From positions 124,001 to 188,000 of the forward strand of contig VIRR01000570.1 in NCBI GenBank assembly GCA_008638375.1: a stretch of DNA of 64,000 bases. The letters are read 5' to 3'. The DNA is from Nyssa sinensis. Its lineage: Eukaryota > Streptophyta > Magnoliopsida > Cornales > Nyssaceae. Every line of letters begins with the position of its first letter. The first letter of the stretch is position 1. The notes beneath the pieces were generated by a model that worked only from the letters and a program-made list of their open reading frames with translations, was not told where the DNA came from and ran no database searches. The translations under genes and the position numbers were made by a program. Positions 1 through 12,150 of this stretch are shown here, piece by piece.

Positions 1-461
1 ATTGACTTTTTTTTTTGTCAGAATTTATCTAGGTGTTAATGAATAAGTCAAAATTATTTTATTACTCTTATATTTTAAATTATTTTTTTATTAATAAAAT
101 TAAGTAAATTAAAATATAAAAAACAATAACCTTTTTTTTTCTCTCTTGAATCAAACACCTGCTCATCTAACCCCAATAGCTTCTCTCTAGACTCTAGAGT
201 TCTACCGCACTGATCAGAATATGGTGCCCCAACCCAGAACACCAGCGTGGTTCGATGTCGATGAGATCCAATAGCTTATATTTTCGGGTAGAGATAAAAA
301 ACAAGAAACCCATTCTTTTAGCAACAAGCATACTCTCTGTTTCAGTTGAATCTCCTTCATCTCCGGCAACTATAAATCTGATTCTTCATGTAAAATTTAA
401 AAATCATTCTGATATCAAATATAAAATTTAAAAATTATTCTAATATCAATTATAAAATTTA
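1..461. other. AT-rich flank with short tandem repeat
   Basis: No gene is recognised here. From about 389 to 461 a roughly 31-bp unit containing TAAAATTTAAAAA is repeated imperfectly. The MULE that follows is inserted inside this small array, and the last 9 bases (453-461, TAAAATTTA) are its left target duplication. Confidence 0.6.
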
Positions 462-2329
462 GGGATAATTACACTTACCTCCCCTGAGGTTTCTAACAAT
501 TGCAGAAACCTCCCTTATAGTTTCTGAAATAACACTGTCCCCCTTCTGGTTTCAATGTCTATAACAGATTCCCCCCTGCCGTTAGTTGACCGTTAGTTGA
601 CCGTTAAAATTTGATGATGTAAGCAATTTTTTTTATTTAAATGACAATTTTACCCTTAAGTCAGGGTTAAATGACAAAACTACCCTCACTTTTAATGAAT
701 TTTTTAATTAATAATCTCTCTTAATTTCTGTCCTAACACCCATCACAGAGCTTCCATCTCCTTCAGGCCACAACATGGAGCTCCCCCCTGCTGCACCGTT
801 ACACAAACACACACACACACATATATATATACACATATCCCTACTACAACTGCACTCTCTACAAATTTCCCCAATTTTTCCCCAATTTTCTGCTCCGCAA
901 CCCATCAAAATCTGTATCAATAATCAACACACGCCATTACTGCAAGCGATCAAATCCCAGGTATGATTGATGATACATAGAGCTCTCGATCCGGGCCATG
1001 GGGGCGTCGTAATTGAAGGCGCAGCTGCACATAAATTCGTTGCGCAGTGGTTTATTTATGGAATTCAAAATGATGAAGTTAACTGTTTTGGTTGAAGCGG
1101 CTGATAGAGAGAAGCTGTGCAGAAGTCGCCCCTGTTCTGCTGGCTGCTTCAGTTCGGTGCCGAAAATCCATTACCAAATACTTGTGAGTGTATAATATAT
1201 ATAAAGAAGATCAAAATCAAGCAGTTAAGAAGAGAAGAAAAATATCAGGTGAGTAGTGGGTGTAGGTGGTTGTGGTGGTGGTGGTGATGGTATCAGTGGA
1301 GGAGGTGGACCGTGGGTCAGGTGGCAACTTTTTACCTTGTCGATAAAGTTTTCCCCTCTTAATTTGTAGAATGTTTTCTGGTTTTGGACTGAGTTGTTTT
1401 CATAGTGACTAGTTCTCAAATCACCCATAAATTATTAACCTTCAGTGGTTACAATGCTCGAAGAAGTTGTAGAGATCATGTTTCTTCTTGTCTTGGAGTA
1501 GCAGGATTGGGTTTGTGAGAAGCTACCCATTCAATTTAGAAGCTGTTAGTGGATTGGATAGTAGACATTTGGTACGAAAATGGCTGACGTGGCAAGGGGG
1601 TTGAATTATGTATGGGTAGTTTTGTTTGGGTCTGGAGATGATGTCTTTTTTTTAGTTGTATAGCTTGATTTATTTGTGGTTTGAATTGAGGGAGAAAGAG
1701 TTTAAAGAGAGATGGAAGTGAAAAGGGGAACTGAAACAGGGAGAGAGCAGCGGTGGCGGCAATAGCGGTGCACCGAAGGCAATCGAGTGCACTTGAAGCA
1801 CTTGTGAGGTGTGACTCTGCTCCTTGCGACTGCAGTATGTGTACATGGAGGCCATTAGTTTTTCAAATTGAGAATCAAATTGGGATATGTCAGTTCTTGA
1901 GGTTGAAGGAAGGAAACTGCAACAGCGGATTTGTGGAGGGAAATTTGTACATAAACTCACTCTGTTTTGTACATAAACTCACTCTGTTCTTCATCTCTGT
2001 CACTGTGTTACTGTGTGCGGTCGTTTGCGGAGGCACTTGAAGTTATTCCATATGCATTGGCTGAGAATGCAGGTTTGAACCTAATTGCTGGAGTATCTAG
2101 AGAGAGAAATTTGTATGTTTGTTTACCAAGAAAATATGGGAAAAAGAGAATAATTTATTTTTTATTTAAAAAGTATTATTAAAATAGAGGGGTAAAGTAG
2201 TAAAAGAACAAATTCTGTTAACACTGTTTGTCTGACATGACTGACAAGGGGGACAGTGTTATTTCAGAAACTATAGGGGAGGTTTCTGTAATTGTCAGAA
2301 ACCTTAAGGGAGGTAAGTGTAATTATCCC
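462..2329. mobile_element. Pack-MULE-type element 1 (non-autonomous Mutator-like)
   Basis: The two ends form long terminal inverted repeats. The left begins GGGATAATTACACTTACCTC and the right is its reverse complement ending at 2329; similarity runs inwards for about 90 bases with a few mismatches. A perfect 9-bp direct repeat TAAAATTTA flanks the element (453-461 and 2330-2338), the duplication length typical of Mutator-like elements. No transposase is visible in its 1868 bp, so it would need a transposase from elsewhere. The interior is richer in GC than the flank, has CA and TA microsatellites near 806-835, and carries a fragment of a CCT chaperonin gene close to the right end. Relatives of the same terminal sequence lie at 23639-26623, 37540 and near 63780. 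Confidence 0.88.
2009..2089 (+). pseudogene. CCT4: Captured fragment of chaperonin CCT4 (TCP-1 delta)
   Basis: The + strand reading frame here encodes [20 protein letters not shown] followed by AGLNLIA. This matches the conserved segment of the delta subunit of the cytosolic CCT/TriC chaperonin around its [15 protein letters not shown] motif. Only about 27 codons are recognisable, and sequence on both sides is unrelated. The usual proline after AGLN is leucine here. A fragment this small cannot make a chaperonin subunit. It lies inside MULE 1 near the right end, so I infer transposon capture of a host gene piece. Confidence 0.75.
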
Positions 2330-2349
2330 TAAAATTTAAAACTACTCAG

Positions 2350-2625
2350 ATGAAACCAACTGCAGAAAGTGAAGAGATGATTCAGATGAAATCAACTGCA
2401 GAAAACAAAGAGATGATTCAGCTGAAACCAACTGCAGATGTTTCAAATGTTACATCACAAGATATGTGTTGTCATAGCGATAATAACATGAATGGGGGGA
2501 AAAGGGATCAAGTAGTGAGGACTGCTATCATCGGTGTCCTCTTGTTATGGCTATTTATAGTTTTCCTTTTGGGAATGCATTATCCAGAGTATCTCCCTTT
2601 CTTGTACTGGCAATGTGGTTCATAA
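2350..2625 (+). CDS. Small predicted membrane protein, unrecognised
   Basis: A 91-codon ORF starts 20 bases after the right end of MULE 1. The N-terminal half is a 12-residue repeat (MKPTAESEEMIQ, MKSTAENKEMIQ, LKPTAD), encoded by a 36-bp DNA repeat. It is followed by a short Cys-containing stretch, a basic residue pair and one strongly hydrophobic segment (roughly residues 58-76), then a short tail ending WQCGS. That looks like a single-pass membrane protein with a small C-terminal tail. I do not recognise the family. It may be the last exon of a gene whose upstream part was displaced by the MULE, or a chance ORF. The 3' flank is AT-rich with no obvious further exon. Confidence 0.33.
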   Translation: MKPTAESEEMIQMKSTAENKEMIQLKPTADVSNVTSQDMCCHSDNNMNGGKRDQVVRTAIIGVLLLWLFIVFLLGMHYPEYLPFLYWQCGS

Positions 2626-2989
2626 GCCAATTCCCTTTGTTTCTGTTGCCTCTCTTTGTTCATTCAATGACCAAAAAATGATTGGGTTCATTATTAGCAA
2701 TAACACAACATCTCAGAGAAGTATAATCCCAGTGTGGTTTCAGTACCGTTACCTATTTTATTTGACAGTTATATTAGAGTAAAAAGAACAATGAGAAAAG
2801 GTGGGATTAGAGAGAATCATAATAGAATAGAAGACCTCGTTTGTTGGCTAGCAACTTTGTGAGCAAGCTCCAAATTAGAAGTTGGAAAACGGGGTGCAAA
2901 AGATAAAAATTGACCCATTGCTGGTTGTGCAAAAACATTTGCCAAGTCATCATTGCTAAAAGCATTTATTTCAAATTTTCAATTAGATT

Positions 2990-3676
2990 TGAGCTTTAGT
3001 TTGAACTTTATGGATAGCTGCAAGCAGGGTAAAATAGGAGTACAAGAAATAATAGGTTTTGCTTGCATATGAGAGAATTGTGTATTATCGTTTGCTGTGC
3101 CGCGCGCCAGCCTGCGCGTGGCCCTGCCAGCGCCCCTGCTGCGTGCTGCCTCGCCACCCTGCTGCACTTTGCTGTCCAGTCCCTTTCCACCACCCTTTTG
3201 GCTACTTTTTTGAGTTATTTTTGGGACATCTTTTGAACTACATTTGGACACTATTTTGGGTCATGTTTAGCTAATTTTTAGGTCATGTTTGGGCCCCATT
3301 ATGGGCTGCTTTAGTGACCTTTTTGGGTCATATTCGACCACTAACATGGGCTGCGTTAGGCCCTCTCCCTTAGACGATTTTTGGTGGGTTTCTTTACCTA
3401 CTCATGGACTATACCTTAGACTATTTTCGGTGTCATTTGAGACATTATTTTAGGGGAGTTCTTGGAAATGATTTAAGACTTTTAAAATGACCATTTTTTT
3501 TATATGACTAAAATTAATTAGAACATTAATTGGGACAAGTATTTAATTTTAACTTTGGAAAAAAATTGAGGGTTAATGAGGGAGATTTAGATTAAAGTTT
3601 ACCTAATTGTCATTTATTTATTTTTTTTTGTTTCCGTTCCCTCACGCCTCGGGTTCGCAGAAATCCGGGGTGTGAC
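2990..3676 (+). repeat. Probable LTR remnant (solo LTR-like)
   Basis: A pyrimidine- and G-patch-rich tract ends with CGGGTTCGCAGAAATCCGGG then GTGTGACA, a form common at the 3' end of plant Ty3/gypsy LTRs. Composition differs from both AT-rich flanks. I could not fix the 5' boundary or a 5-bp target duplication, so this is a tentative call; no coding domain is present. Confidence 0.35.
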
Positions 3677-4880
3677 AATAAATTACTAAATTTTATAATT
3701 ATATGCCTACATTTTATTATTTGTTATAATAATCAATGCATAGTTGGGGTTAGTGCTAGTAATTCAAAAGAAAAAAGTTGTGTTTATTGTAAATAGATAA
3801 AAGAAATTAAGGTTTTATCATTTGTAAATACACATAAAATTAATGTATTTTCTCGTCAACGTTTATAGTTAGAAAATTAAATAACCTCAACAAATTTTCA
3901 CATAACAAAATTAAATCATGATCTCTCTTGTAAAAAGAGCTAAAAATATTACTTTACCACTGATAACTCTGATATGTGTGTTTTTTAATTAGAATAATAT
4001 CTTATGAGACTCGATAAATAAATAATATGACATATATTAAAAATCATAATTGTAAAGTCTACAAGGGAACTTTGATAATAAAAAAAAATTAAAATTTCTA
4101 TTTATAGCTTTTTTTAAGGCTTTTGTGGTGTCCTGCTCAAAGTCACCGTTTTTATAATTTTAATATTCCATTTGCATTTTTCCCTTCTTCCATTTAACCC
4201 CACAATTGGCCTAATGTTAAAAATGATTTATAGACCGTTTGGATGGGTGTTTTCAAATTCCATACGTGTTTCCCCATCTAACACGACGCGAGTGAAAATG
4301 TTTGAAATTGCGTGCCGACCTTTTATGTGTACAATCAACATATTATATATATATATATTTTTCGGTCATGGTATATTATAATATAACATATTATAAATTT
4401 ATGTATATATATAATGCTATTAATATAGTCAAAAAAATGTAATTATTTTCTCTCCAAATCTCTCCATTTCATTTCAGGAGAGGTTGGAGAAATGTTCAAT
4501 CTTTCTATCCACATCTTTTATATTCTCTTTTACAATATTGTGATATATCATTAGATCGAATGAAAAATATAAACAAAGTTAAAATTGAAATAAATCATTA
4601 GACGGGACAAAATATATAAATGAAATTAGAATTGAGATAAATTACTAAACGGAATGAGATTGGAAAATGGGTACCTCGCTTCAAATTCGTACCGTTGTTA
4701 TTCTTATTTGTGACTTGATATTTTAGTTTTAATAATCTTAAATGTCTAAATTTAATTTATGTACTAAAATTTGTATTTGAAATAATATGAGAGAAAATTA
4801 TTAACAAATGATTAAATACGAGATTTTAATACCTAATAACTATTTATTTAAATGCAAAATTTGATGCATAAGGCTGGGGG
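3677..4880. other. AT-rich intergenic DNA
   Basis: No coding region, RNA gene or clear repeat boundary is seen. The stretch contains TA-rich runs (about 4345-4412) and lies upstream of the H4 promoter. Confidence 0.6.
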
Positions 4881-4958
4881 CACATAACATAACCCTTTGT
4901 TGCCGCTCCTATTGGCGAAGCCCGCTACAACGCCACCACAAACGGAAACAATAAACAA

Positions 4959-4975
4959 CCACGTCATCGATCCGC
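4959..4975 (+). promoter_or_regulatory. Histone type I element (hexamer plus octamer), H4 gene 1
   Basis: CCACGTCATCGATCCGC matches the composite cis element of plant histone genes: an ACGTCA hexamer followed by the CGATCCGC octamer, bound by bZIP-type factors and linked to S-phase and meristem expression. It lies about 190 bp before the TATA box and has a counterpart at the second H4 gene. Confidence 0.8.
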
Positions 4976-4992
4976 ATTACAGAAAACAAATT

Positions 4993-5032
4993 CTACCGTC
5001 CATTTCCACCTTATCAACGTCCCAAAATCAAC
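4993..5032 (+). promoter_or_regulatory. Conserved CCGTCC-containing promoter block, H4 gene 1
   Basis: CTACCGTCC is followed by TTATCAACGTCCCAAAATCA. The same block, with only a few changes, occurs at 55184-55222 before the other H4 gene, although most surrounding DNA differs. CCGTCC boxes are known from meristem-active plant promoters. Conservation between the paralogous promoters is the main evidence. Confidence 0.65.
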
Positions 5033-5148
5033 CAAACCTCAGCACACGGATCGCACTCCTCAACAGCGAAACTCAAAACTCAAACGTACCGCCTTTAACC
5101 CCAACCCGCTCAAACTCAAACCCCACAAACCCCCTCTTTATAAACTCC

Positions 5149-5154
5149 ACTTGT
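5149..5154 (+). promoter_or_regulatory. TATA box, H4 gene 1
   Basis: TATAAA lies 87 bp before the start codon in a C-rich context, as in the paralogous gene at 55299. Confidence 0.75.
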
Positions 5155-5210
5155 CAAAGTCACTACAGCATCGAAGCAATCCAATAGCTCTCAGTCATAC
5201 AAAATCCTAG

Positions 5211-5552
<342 letters not shown>

Positions 5553-5664
5553 GTTAATGGAGACATGTAGATTGTTGATTTTAGACGGTTTAGGGGGTTG
5601 TGCTAATGTAAACGAATGATTTCTTTTCAATGAAAAGCAATGATGAATTTCTGGTTTCACATCT

Positions 5665-5667
5665 GAG

Positions 5668-5701
<34 letters not shown>
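5665..5701. repeat. (CT)n(AT)n microsatellite
   Basis: A run of CT dinucleotides passes into TA dinucleotides in the 3' flank of H4 gene 1. Confidence 0.9.
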
Positions 5702-7966
5702 TTGTGCTTAATTGATTGGATTTGATAATGGTTCCGAGGCAAGTTAGAAAATGCAGAAAGTTTTGTTGTTAACCTGTTGCCTATGTGAAGTGATGTTCTT
5801 TAACCTGATTGCCTTTTGATTTTGTTGTTCTCCAACTTGATTCTCTGTTGGGTGTATTATTGGCTTGATGTTTTTTATCCTTGGATTCTTAGATGACTTT
5901 ATTTATTGTTTGTTTTCTTTTTTTCTTTGAAGTTTTTAAAAATTGATCTAATTTGGGGTTTCTTTGTTATTCCTGGTTATTGACTGAGCCATTCTTGGAG
6001 TTGTAATATCAGGTGTGGGTTTACTTTAGATATATCAATCATTCATCAGGCTGAAATGTTCGATGCTGCTTTAAATATATCCAAGAAATTGGCTGCAAGT
6101 AGGAGAAATGCTGCAAATAATTCATTATTATTATCCCTTATTTTGGCTACTTGGAGGATGGTTTGTGTTGCTTGTGCCCGTGATCTTGTCCTCAATCATG
6201 TCTAGAGAGGGCCTGTTGTCACTGTCAGTGTGCTTATGGTAATTTCTGTTGCTTTCTTGTTCCCACCCCAGGAGGGTGGATGTGGTGTTGGCTTTGGCCT
6301 GTTCTATTTTGGCTGCCATGGGTTTTCTTGGGCATAGCAGCTTGGTCTTTGTGTGGTTGGGAGTGCCCTTTTGGCATGGTCTTTTGGGTGGCTTGTTGAA
6401 TTGGTTCCCTGGAAAGGGGTTGGTTGTCTTATGGTTTGCCTAACATTGCAGCTGCTGCTTTCTGGATACTGATTGATGCAGTTTTGGTGTTTCTTCAGCA
6501 ATTGCCGCAGTTTTGCTCCTTGGGGCTGCCCTCGGCTTCCCTCTCTGGCATCTCCGCTGCTAGGCTTAATGCCGGGTTTGAGTTGGTTGAATCCTCAGTT
6601 TTGTGGCTTCCTTTGGTTCTTGGTTGTGATTGTTGTACTCGTGGATGTTTCTCCCGGGGTTGGGTTGACTTGTTTTGTTTTGCCTTTCAGAGCAATTTCC
6701 ACGCATCTGTCATTTGGTGTGTTTTCTTTAAAATTTGGATATTATTGCCAAAATAAATAAATAAATAACAATGCCTTTTTTAATATTACATTTGATAGAA
6801 GAATAGTTAGTAGCATTTTATGTCATTTATAAAATATAACTTGAAAGTCTTGAATATGCCAAACAGATGTAAAATCTATGCTACTTTATCATAAATAAAT
6901 AATTATGCTAAAACAATGACATTATAACATTGTAATAAAATTGTCAAAATCTGACATTATGTATTAAAACAATGCCAAAATATAAATTTAACATAAATAA
7001 AATAACATTTAACATTAAAAATGCTCTTAGATTCTCCCCTTTCATGTTCTGTTGTTTGGTTTTATAAAATTTTGACTAACCAGAAAAATTTTCCTCCTAC
7101 AATTATGCACAATAACTTCGTATCGACAATAAAAGTCTTATTTTAGTGACAACAGACCAGAGAAATCCATTCAATAACACAGCAAAATGGACCATGGAGT
7201 TGAAACTTGAAACATCAAATCAAATGGCATGAGCATCAAATCCAAATCACCTGTTATTACAAGATAAGAAATCACATAAACTGAATTAATTTAAAGAGCA
7301 GGTGAAATTCTAACAAGTGATCTTTAATCAATGGATGAGTAATAGTTCTTCCATGTTTGCACAAACAACTTATCTTTCATCCTAGTGCTACGAAACTTGA
7401 GATAAATATGAATTGACAATATACAAGTTGAATGCCATTGAAACACCAGAGGGTTTTTTTGAAAACTGCATGGGAAGGATGCACAAATAAATGTTCCACA
7501 ATAACTGAGGAATGTATAAACTCAAGCCAATAAATCATATTTAAGCAGTTCATATTATGCGGTTTTGACCATCCTATTAGTTTGACATGAACCCAAGTTT
7601 CACTTGAGCAATACGACCATGAACATTCAGTGAACACGCAACAGTAGAGGATTGTGGCTATTGAGGAACTATTAGCTCACTGGTCCATAGATGTTCTCTC
7701 TTCTGCTGTTGAATTAAGAAAGAAAAAGGAAACATTTCACAAAAATAAAGATTACCTACGAGAAGGCCCAACAGTTGATGTCAATACAGATCAAGTGTTC
7801 ATTACATTGTCAAAAAATGTTAGTCATTTTCAGAATTCAGATATACATTCAATAGTTGCAAATTGAAGCTCCAGAAAACATTTGAACCCAGGTCTTTGGA
7901 ACAACATCCAACAGACTTTACTACCAAAACCCGATGGCATCTTCATGTTTACTCTTCACCTGCAAT
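5702..7966. other. Intergenic DNA, no supported gene
   Basis: Between about 6040 and 6740 the DNA is G/T-rich and supports overlapping hydrophobic ORFs, but I recognise no protein and see no convincing splice pattern. From 6750 to 7030 it is AT-rich with ATGCC/AATGAC-like motifs that could be an old MITE. The rest is featureless. Confidence 0.5.
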
Positions 7967-8234
7967 CTGTAAATATAAAAGAAATATCTATACACACCAA
8001 TCATATGCCTAAAAAACACATTATAGACTAAGAAGCATGGACATGGATATGACAAGACAATACAAGATACAAACACAGCATTTATAATAAAAAAAAAAGA
8101 ACTGTAAATATAAAAGAAATATCTACACACACCAATCATATGCCTAAAAAAAATACTATAGACTAAGAAGCATGGACATGGATATGACACGACACGACAC
8201 GATACAAACACAGCATTTATAAAAAAAAAACAGA
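7967..8234. repeat. Tandem duplication, period about 135 bp
   Basis: The segment CTGTAAATATAAAAGAAATA through CATTTATAATAAAAA occurs twice in succession, at 7967-8101 and 8102-8234. Only a few substitutions and a small ACGAC expansion in the second copy separate them. No coding potential is seen. Confidence 0.85.
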
Positions 8235-8443
8235 ACACGGATATGTCGGGAACAATTTGAATATATATTTTTATGCTTTTTATATGATCATATAATAAAA
8301 ACTTAATATTATTTCAATCAAAATTAACATAAAAAATCCAAATCATGCCAATATTATTAACTTATCAAAATAACAAAGACATTAAAAAAATTCTTCATTT
8401 AATCATCAACATTCATGATTCAAGTTCCAAAACGAATTTGTTA

Positions 8444-8478
8444 ACTATATATATATATATATATATAAAAAAAAAAAC
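8444..8478. repeat. (TA)n and poly-A run
   Basis: TA dinucleotide repeat followed by an A tract. Confidence 0.85.
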
Positions 8479-8799
8479 GATAGTTTTTGTCCACTTGCTT
8501 CAAGTATTTTAACGTGTTTTTAGATTTTCTCCGCTACAGGCTGCAATGAGTCCCATAAGATGACGCCAGCAGAGAGTCAGATAAAAAAAAAAAGGACAAT
8601 TTCCATGCTTTATTTACAATACTTGCCATTGTCCTCAGTTTGCATAGGTCAGTTGCCACTGTACTTGATGTGAGGCGGTGGTGGCAACACAACAACAACA
8701 ATATCTTATCTCATCTTGTCGATGCCGGGTCAAACTGAAATGGGAGGAAGTAGGAACTGATCTCATTTTAATGGAGCACCCTCTGTTTACATGTATAGT

Positions 8800-9900
8800 T
8801 TGACTTCAACTTGATTGGAGCTTGGGGCGAAAGGTTTCACCGAGACCTCAAGATATACACAGGTGAGTTTTGATGATGTTTTCGATGATTTTGTTCAATT
8901 ACTTGAGATGGTTCTTTTTTCGTTAAATTTCAACAAAAAATCAGTACCGAGTTTATGTTAAAACTTTCGTATGTTTTTTGCAGGCCTTCAACATGTCTGA
9001 TAAATGTTCCCAATAGTTAATCTTTGGCAGGTACTTGTGTCCCAGTTTTGTCATTGTCCTTTTCCTTCGTTCATACTAATTTTTCTCATGACGTTATTAT
9101 AAGAATGTTGTTTCTAATTTTATTTCTATTATTGTCAAACTTAGTTTAGATTTTTCTTGTACCATTCTAATGTGATAAAACATGAGATTGTTTAGATGTG
9201 GGTAAATCCCGTTTCCCTTCTTTAGATCCTGCAATTGTAGGAAGTTGAGCAATAACTACTAATTTCTGAAGCATTTGAATCAGTTGCTAACTCTAATCAA
9301 ATAGGAATTTGTATCAATTCTATAAGTAAGCTGCATTTTTTTTTCCTTCCCTACTGTGCCGGAGAAGGGAATTGAGATGGATGAGAGGACTCAACCAGAT
9401 GGGAAGACCAAGAAAGTATTTTTCTTTGATTCAGATGGTAAGCATTGTTAACTTTCTGTCTCTAATGGCTTGTAGGCTACCTAGGCTTAATTTAAGTTGA
9501 CAAGATGGGCAACAGTTTTGTGCTTCGTGTGACCTAATTCTAATAGGGATATCTTAGGATGCTTAAATTTTTATTTTTATTTTATCAACTTTGCAAGTTA
9601 GGCATGAGAAAATTTTGCATGCCATTTTACGCTTTGAAAACATTGATTGAAAAATATATCAAATTTCGTGACAATTTGAACCATCTGAATTTTTTGATTT
9701 TAATTATGATTGAACTCTTATCTATCTAGAATAAAAAATTTGCTTTAATTGTTCTTCATTTTTTTGATAGGTAAAAAATCAACCGAACTCTGCCCTTTTT
9801 GTCATCAGTTTATGATGTGTTTGATCTTTTTTTTTTTACTTCTCTTGAAGGCTGTGGTTAATTTCAGTACAAGATTTTGGGCTTGATTTCTGCTAAGCAG
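8800..9900 (+). other. Possible spliced exons of an unrecognised gene
   Basis: Several blocks have exon-like borders. One ends CAAGATATACACAG before GTGAGT (about 8872). One lies between a TTTTTTGCAG acceptor and a GCAG/GTACTT donor (about 8984-9030). One contains GAGATGGATGAGAGGACTCA and ends GATTCAGATG before GTAAGC (about 9439). One follows TAATTTCAG and ends GCTAAGCAG before GTAATT (about 9869-9900). Joining the last two in phase gives a short ORF beginning MDERTQPDGKTKKVFFFDSD that stops within the final block. I do not recognise it. It could be the end of a small gene, a noncoding transcript or coincidence. Confidence 0.22.
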
Positions 9901-10182
9901 GTAATTTACATGCCATTTTCTTTTTATCTTTCCACCATGATCTTGAGAATCTTATCTTTTCTCATAGATTTTAATATGAAAATGTTACACTCAACCGATG
10001 ATATTTTAAGCATTCCCAAAAAAAAAAAAAAAGGTTGGATAGTTCTGGCTTTTTCCTTTTTATATTTTTCATTGTTTTTGTAACTTGTGGTGATTCATGT
10101 GAATATTGGGTTAATAAAGTTAACTGCTTAAGTTTTTATCGAAGGGTTGAAAGAATATACCTGAATTCAACTTTATTACTAA

Positions 10183-10443
10183 GGTCATCTCTAATAGTAA
10201 CTCAAAACTCAAATTTCACTTAAAATTTGAGTAAAAGTTGAATTTGAGTTTCATGCTCTCCAATGGTTTAACTCAAATTAAGTTAGAGTTCTAAATTTGA
10301 ATTTAATTTGAGTTTACAAGGGTTTGAATTTGAGTAAAAATAGATTTGGTACGGGTTTGAGTCTAAGATTGGAGAAAGTTTTACTCAAACCCAAACTCAA
10401 ATTTAAATTTGAGTTTGAGTTTGAGTAACCACCGAAGATGCCC
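10183..10443. mobile_element. Tourist-like MITE, copy 1
   Basis: The 261-bp element begins GGTCATCTCTAATAG and ends with GAAGATGCCC. It is rich in ACTCAAATTTGAGT-type inverted motifs and is flanked by TAA on both sides (10180-10182 and 10444-10446). A 3-bp TWA duplication with these short inverted ends points to PIF/Harbinger-derived Tourist elements. Family members lie at 30751-31070 and 63402-63731. Confidence 0.8.
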
Positions 10444-10865
10444 TAAGGCTGGCAATTTTTCTATCTAGATTAATGGAAGTCTGATCACATCTCAAGAGAC
10501 ACATTCTTAATTGGGTTAGATTGGACAGGCTTGGCTGCTCACATATTTTGATTGAATCTAGGTGGATAGGTACCTTATCTATGATGTACCAGGATTCTTC
10601 AAAATTACCTCAAATATCAACAAAAAAGAAAGGAACTATAATAGGATATTTAGATTTTTCTCAGTAATTTCATTCATTTTTACTTTATTTTTTGCAAAGA
10701 ATTTCTAATGAGGCACATTTGTTGTTTGGTGACATGTACATTATATTATTTCAATGAATGAGCTCAATAGCCCATATATACTTCAGTGGAGATATTCAAT
10801 CTGTAGAGTCTGATAACATTATTTAAAATATTTATTTTGTTAGTACTTAATCTAAAACACTTCTA

Positions 10866-10910
<45 letters not shown>

Positions 10911-11520
10911 TCTTAGGTTGTTTTGGATTTGTATATTTGAAGAGGGGTAATAGTAACCCTCTTATTGCTTGGCTTCACTGGTTCTCTCAATGTGCTGGTT
11001 ACTGCTAAGTTATAATAGTCAATTTCTTTTTGTTTCCTTGGATTTCCTTCAAGCTTCTGTTTTTACTTTTTCTGTTCCTCTAATCTTTATATTTTTCTTT
11101 AGGAATTGATGTTTTTGTGTAACTATGTTTGTTACTGTTGCCAAAATTTAGTTGTCTATTTGAGTTGCTATATTTTAAATCAGATTTGGAGATTGTTTAC
11201 CTCGTGGGTAAAAAAAACATGAAGTGTAATATTGTTTGGAAATTCATGTGCTTTGGAAAAACATTAATAATTAATGATTGTTCTGAATTTATTTATTTTT
11301 ATTCTTTAATGATTATTTTACAGACTTGAAGGGATTCTGTGATTTAGGGATTCTGTGATTCTGTGATTAATGAGTGCACACAGGCTGAGTACCTCTTTTA
11401 TGTTAAAAAACACATCGTGACAAGATATTCCAGAATTAAGAATTATGAGTGTTGACGATGCTACCTAAATGAACTTAACAATAAACTTTGTTGTATACGT
11501 TGTATTTTAAGTTAAGTTTT
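10444..11520. other. Intergenic DNA with (TA)n at 10869-10907
   Basis: No gene is supported. A TA microsatellite of about 19 units is present. Confidence 0.55.
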
Positions 11521-11752
11521 GTGATGTTGTGTATAATACACTACCAGATTACATATGAAATGTTATTTGGTGATGCTGCATTATTTTGATACTCTTTATC
11601 ACTGCAATATTATTGATGCTTTTAGGTTTTGATAGGTGATGTTGTGTATAATACACTACCAGATTACATATGAGATGTTATTTGGTGATACTGCATTCTT
11701 TTGAATGCTCTTTGTCACTGAAATATTATTGATGCTTTTAGGTCTTGATAAA
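11521..11752. repeat. Tandem duplication, period about 115 bp
   Basis: A unit starting GTGATGTTGTGTATAATACA occurs at 11521 and again at 11636. The copies match closely over their whole length, including TATTATTGATGCTTTTAGGT. Confidence 0.85.
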
Positions 11753-11936
11753 TAAACAAATTGGGTTTCAAGGTTTATACATTATCAGATGATGGATCCA
11801 TTTTTTTTTGGAGTTCTGGTAGCATTAATATAAATTTAATGAAGTGGGAGCACAGGGAGGCAAGAGTTCAGAACCATCTTCTTTGTACATGTAATATTTT
11901 CTTGCATAACCCGTGCAGAGTACGGGCAGATAACTA

Positions 11937-11937
<1 letters not shown>

Positions 11938-12009
<72 letters not shown>
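11938..12009. repeat. (TA)n(GA)n compound microsatellite
   Basis: About 36 bases of TA repeat run directly into about 34 bases of GA repeat. Confidence 0.95.
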
Positions 12010-12012
<3 letters not shown>

Positions 12013-12150
12013 AGAATAATGTGCCTGGGTTCGACATGTCATCGACACTGATATGTGAGGCAAAAGAGTATCTATGCTTCATAAACTAGGAATGTGTTAT
12101 ATTAGCTTTAATATATATCTATATAGCAGCATGATTCACAAGAATGCATA

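Noticed and set aside
6249..6760. Hydrophobic overlapping ORFs after H4 gene 1
   Set aside because: G/T-rich DNA gives open frames on both strands; no family, splice pattern or consistent frame was recognised.
7921..8238. 105-codon - strand ORF with a repeated hydrophobic sequence
   Set aside because: It arises from the 135-bp tandem duplication; both halves are the same noncoding unit.
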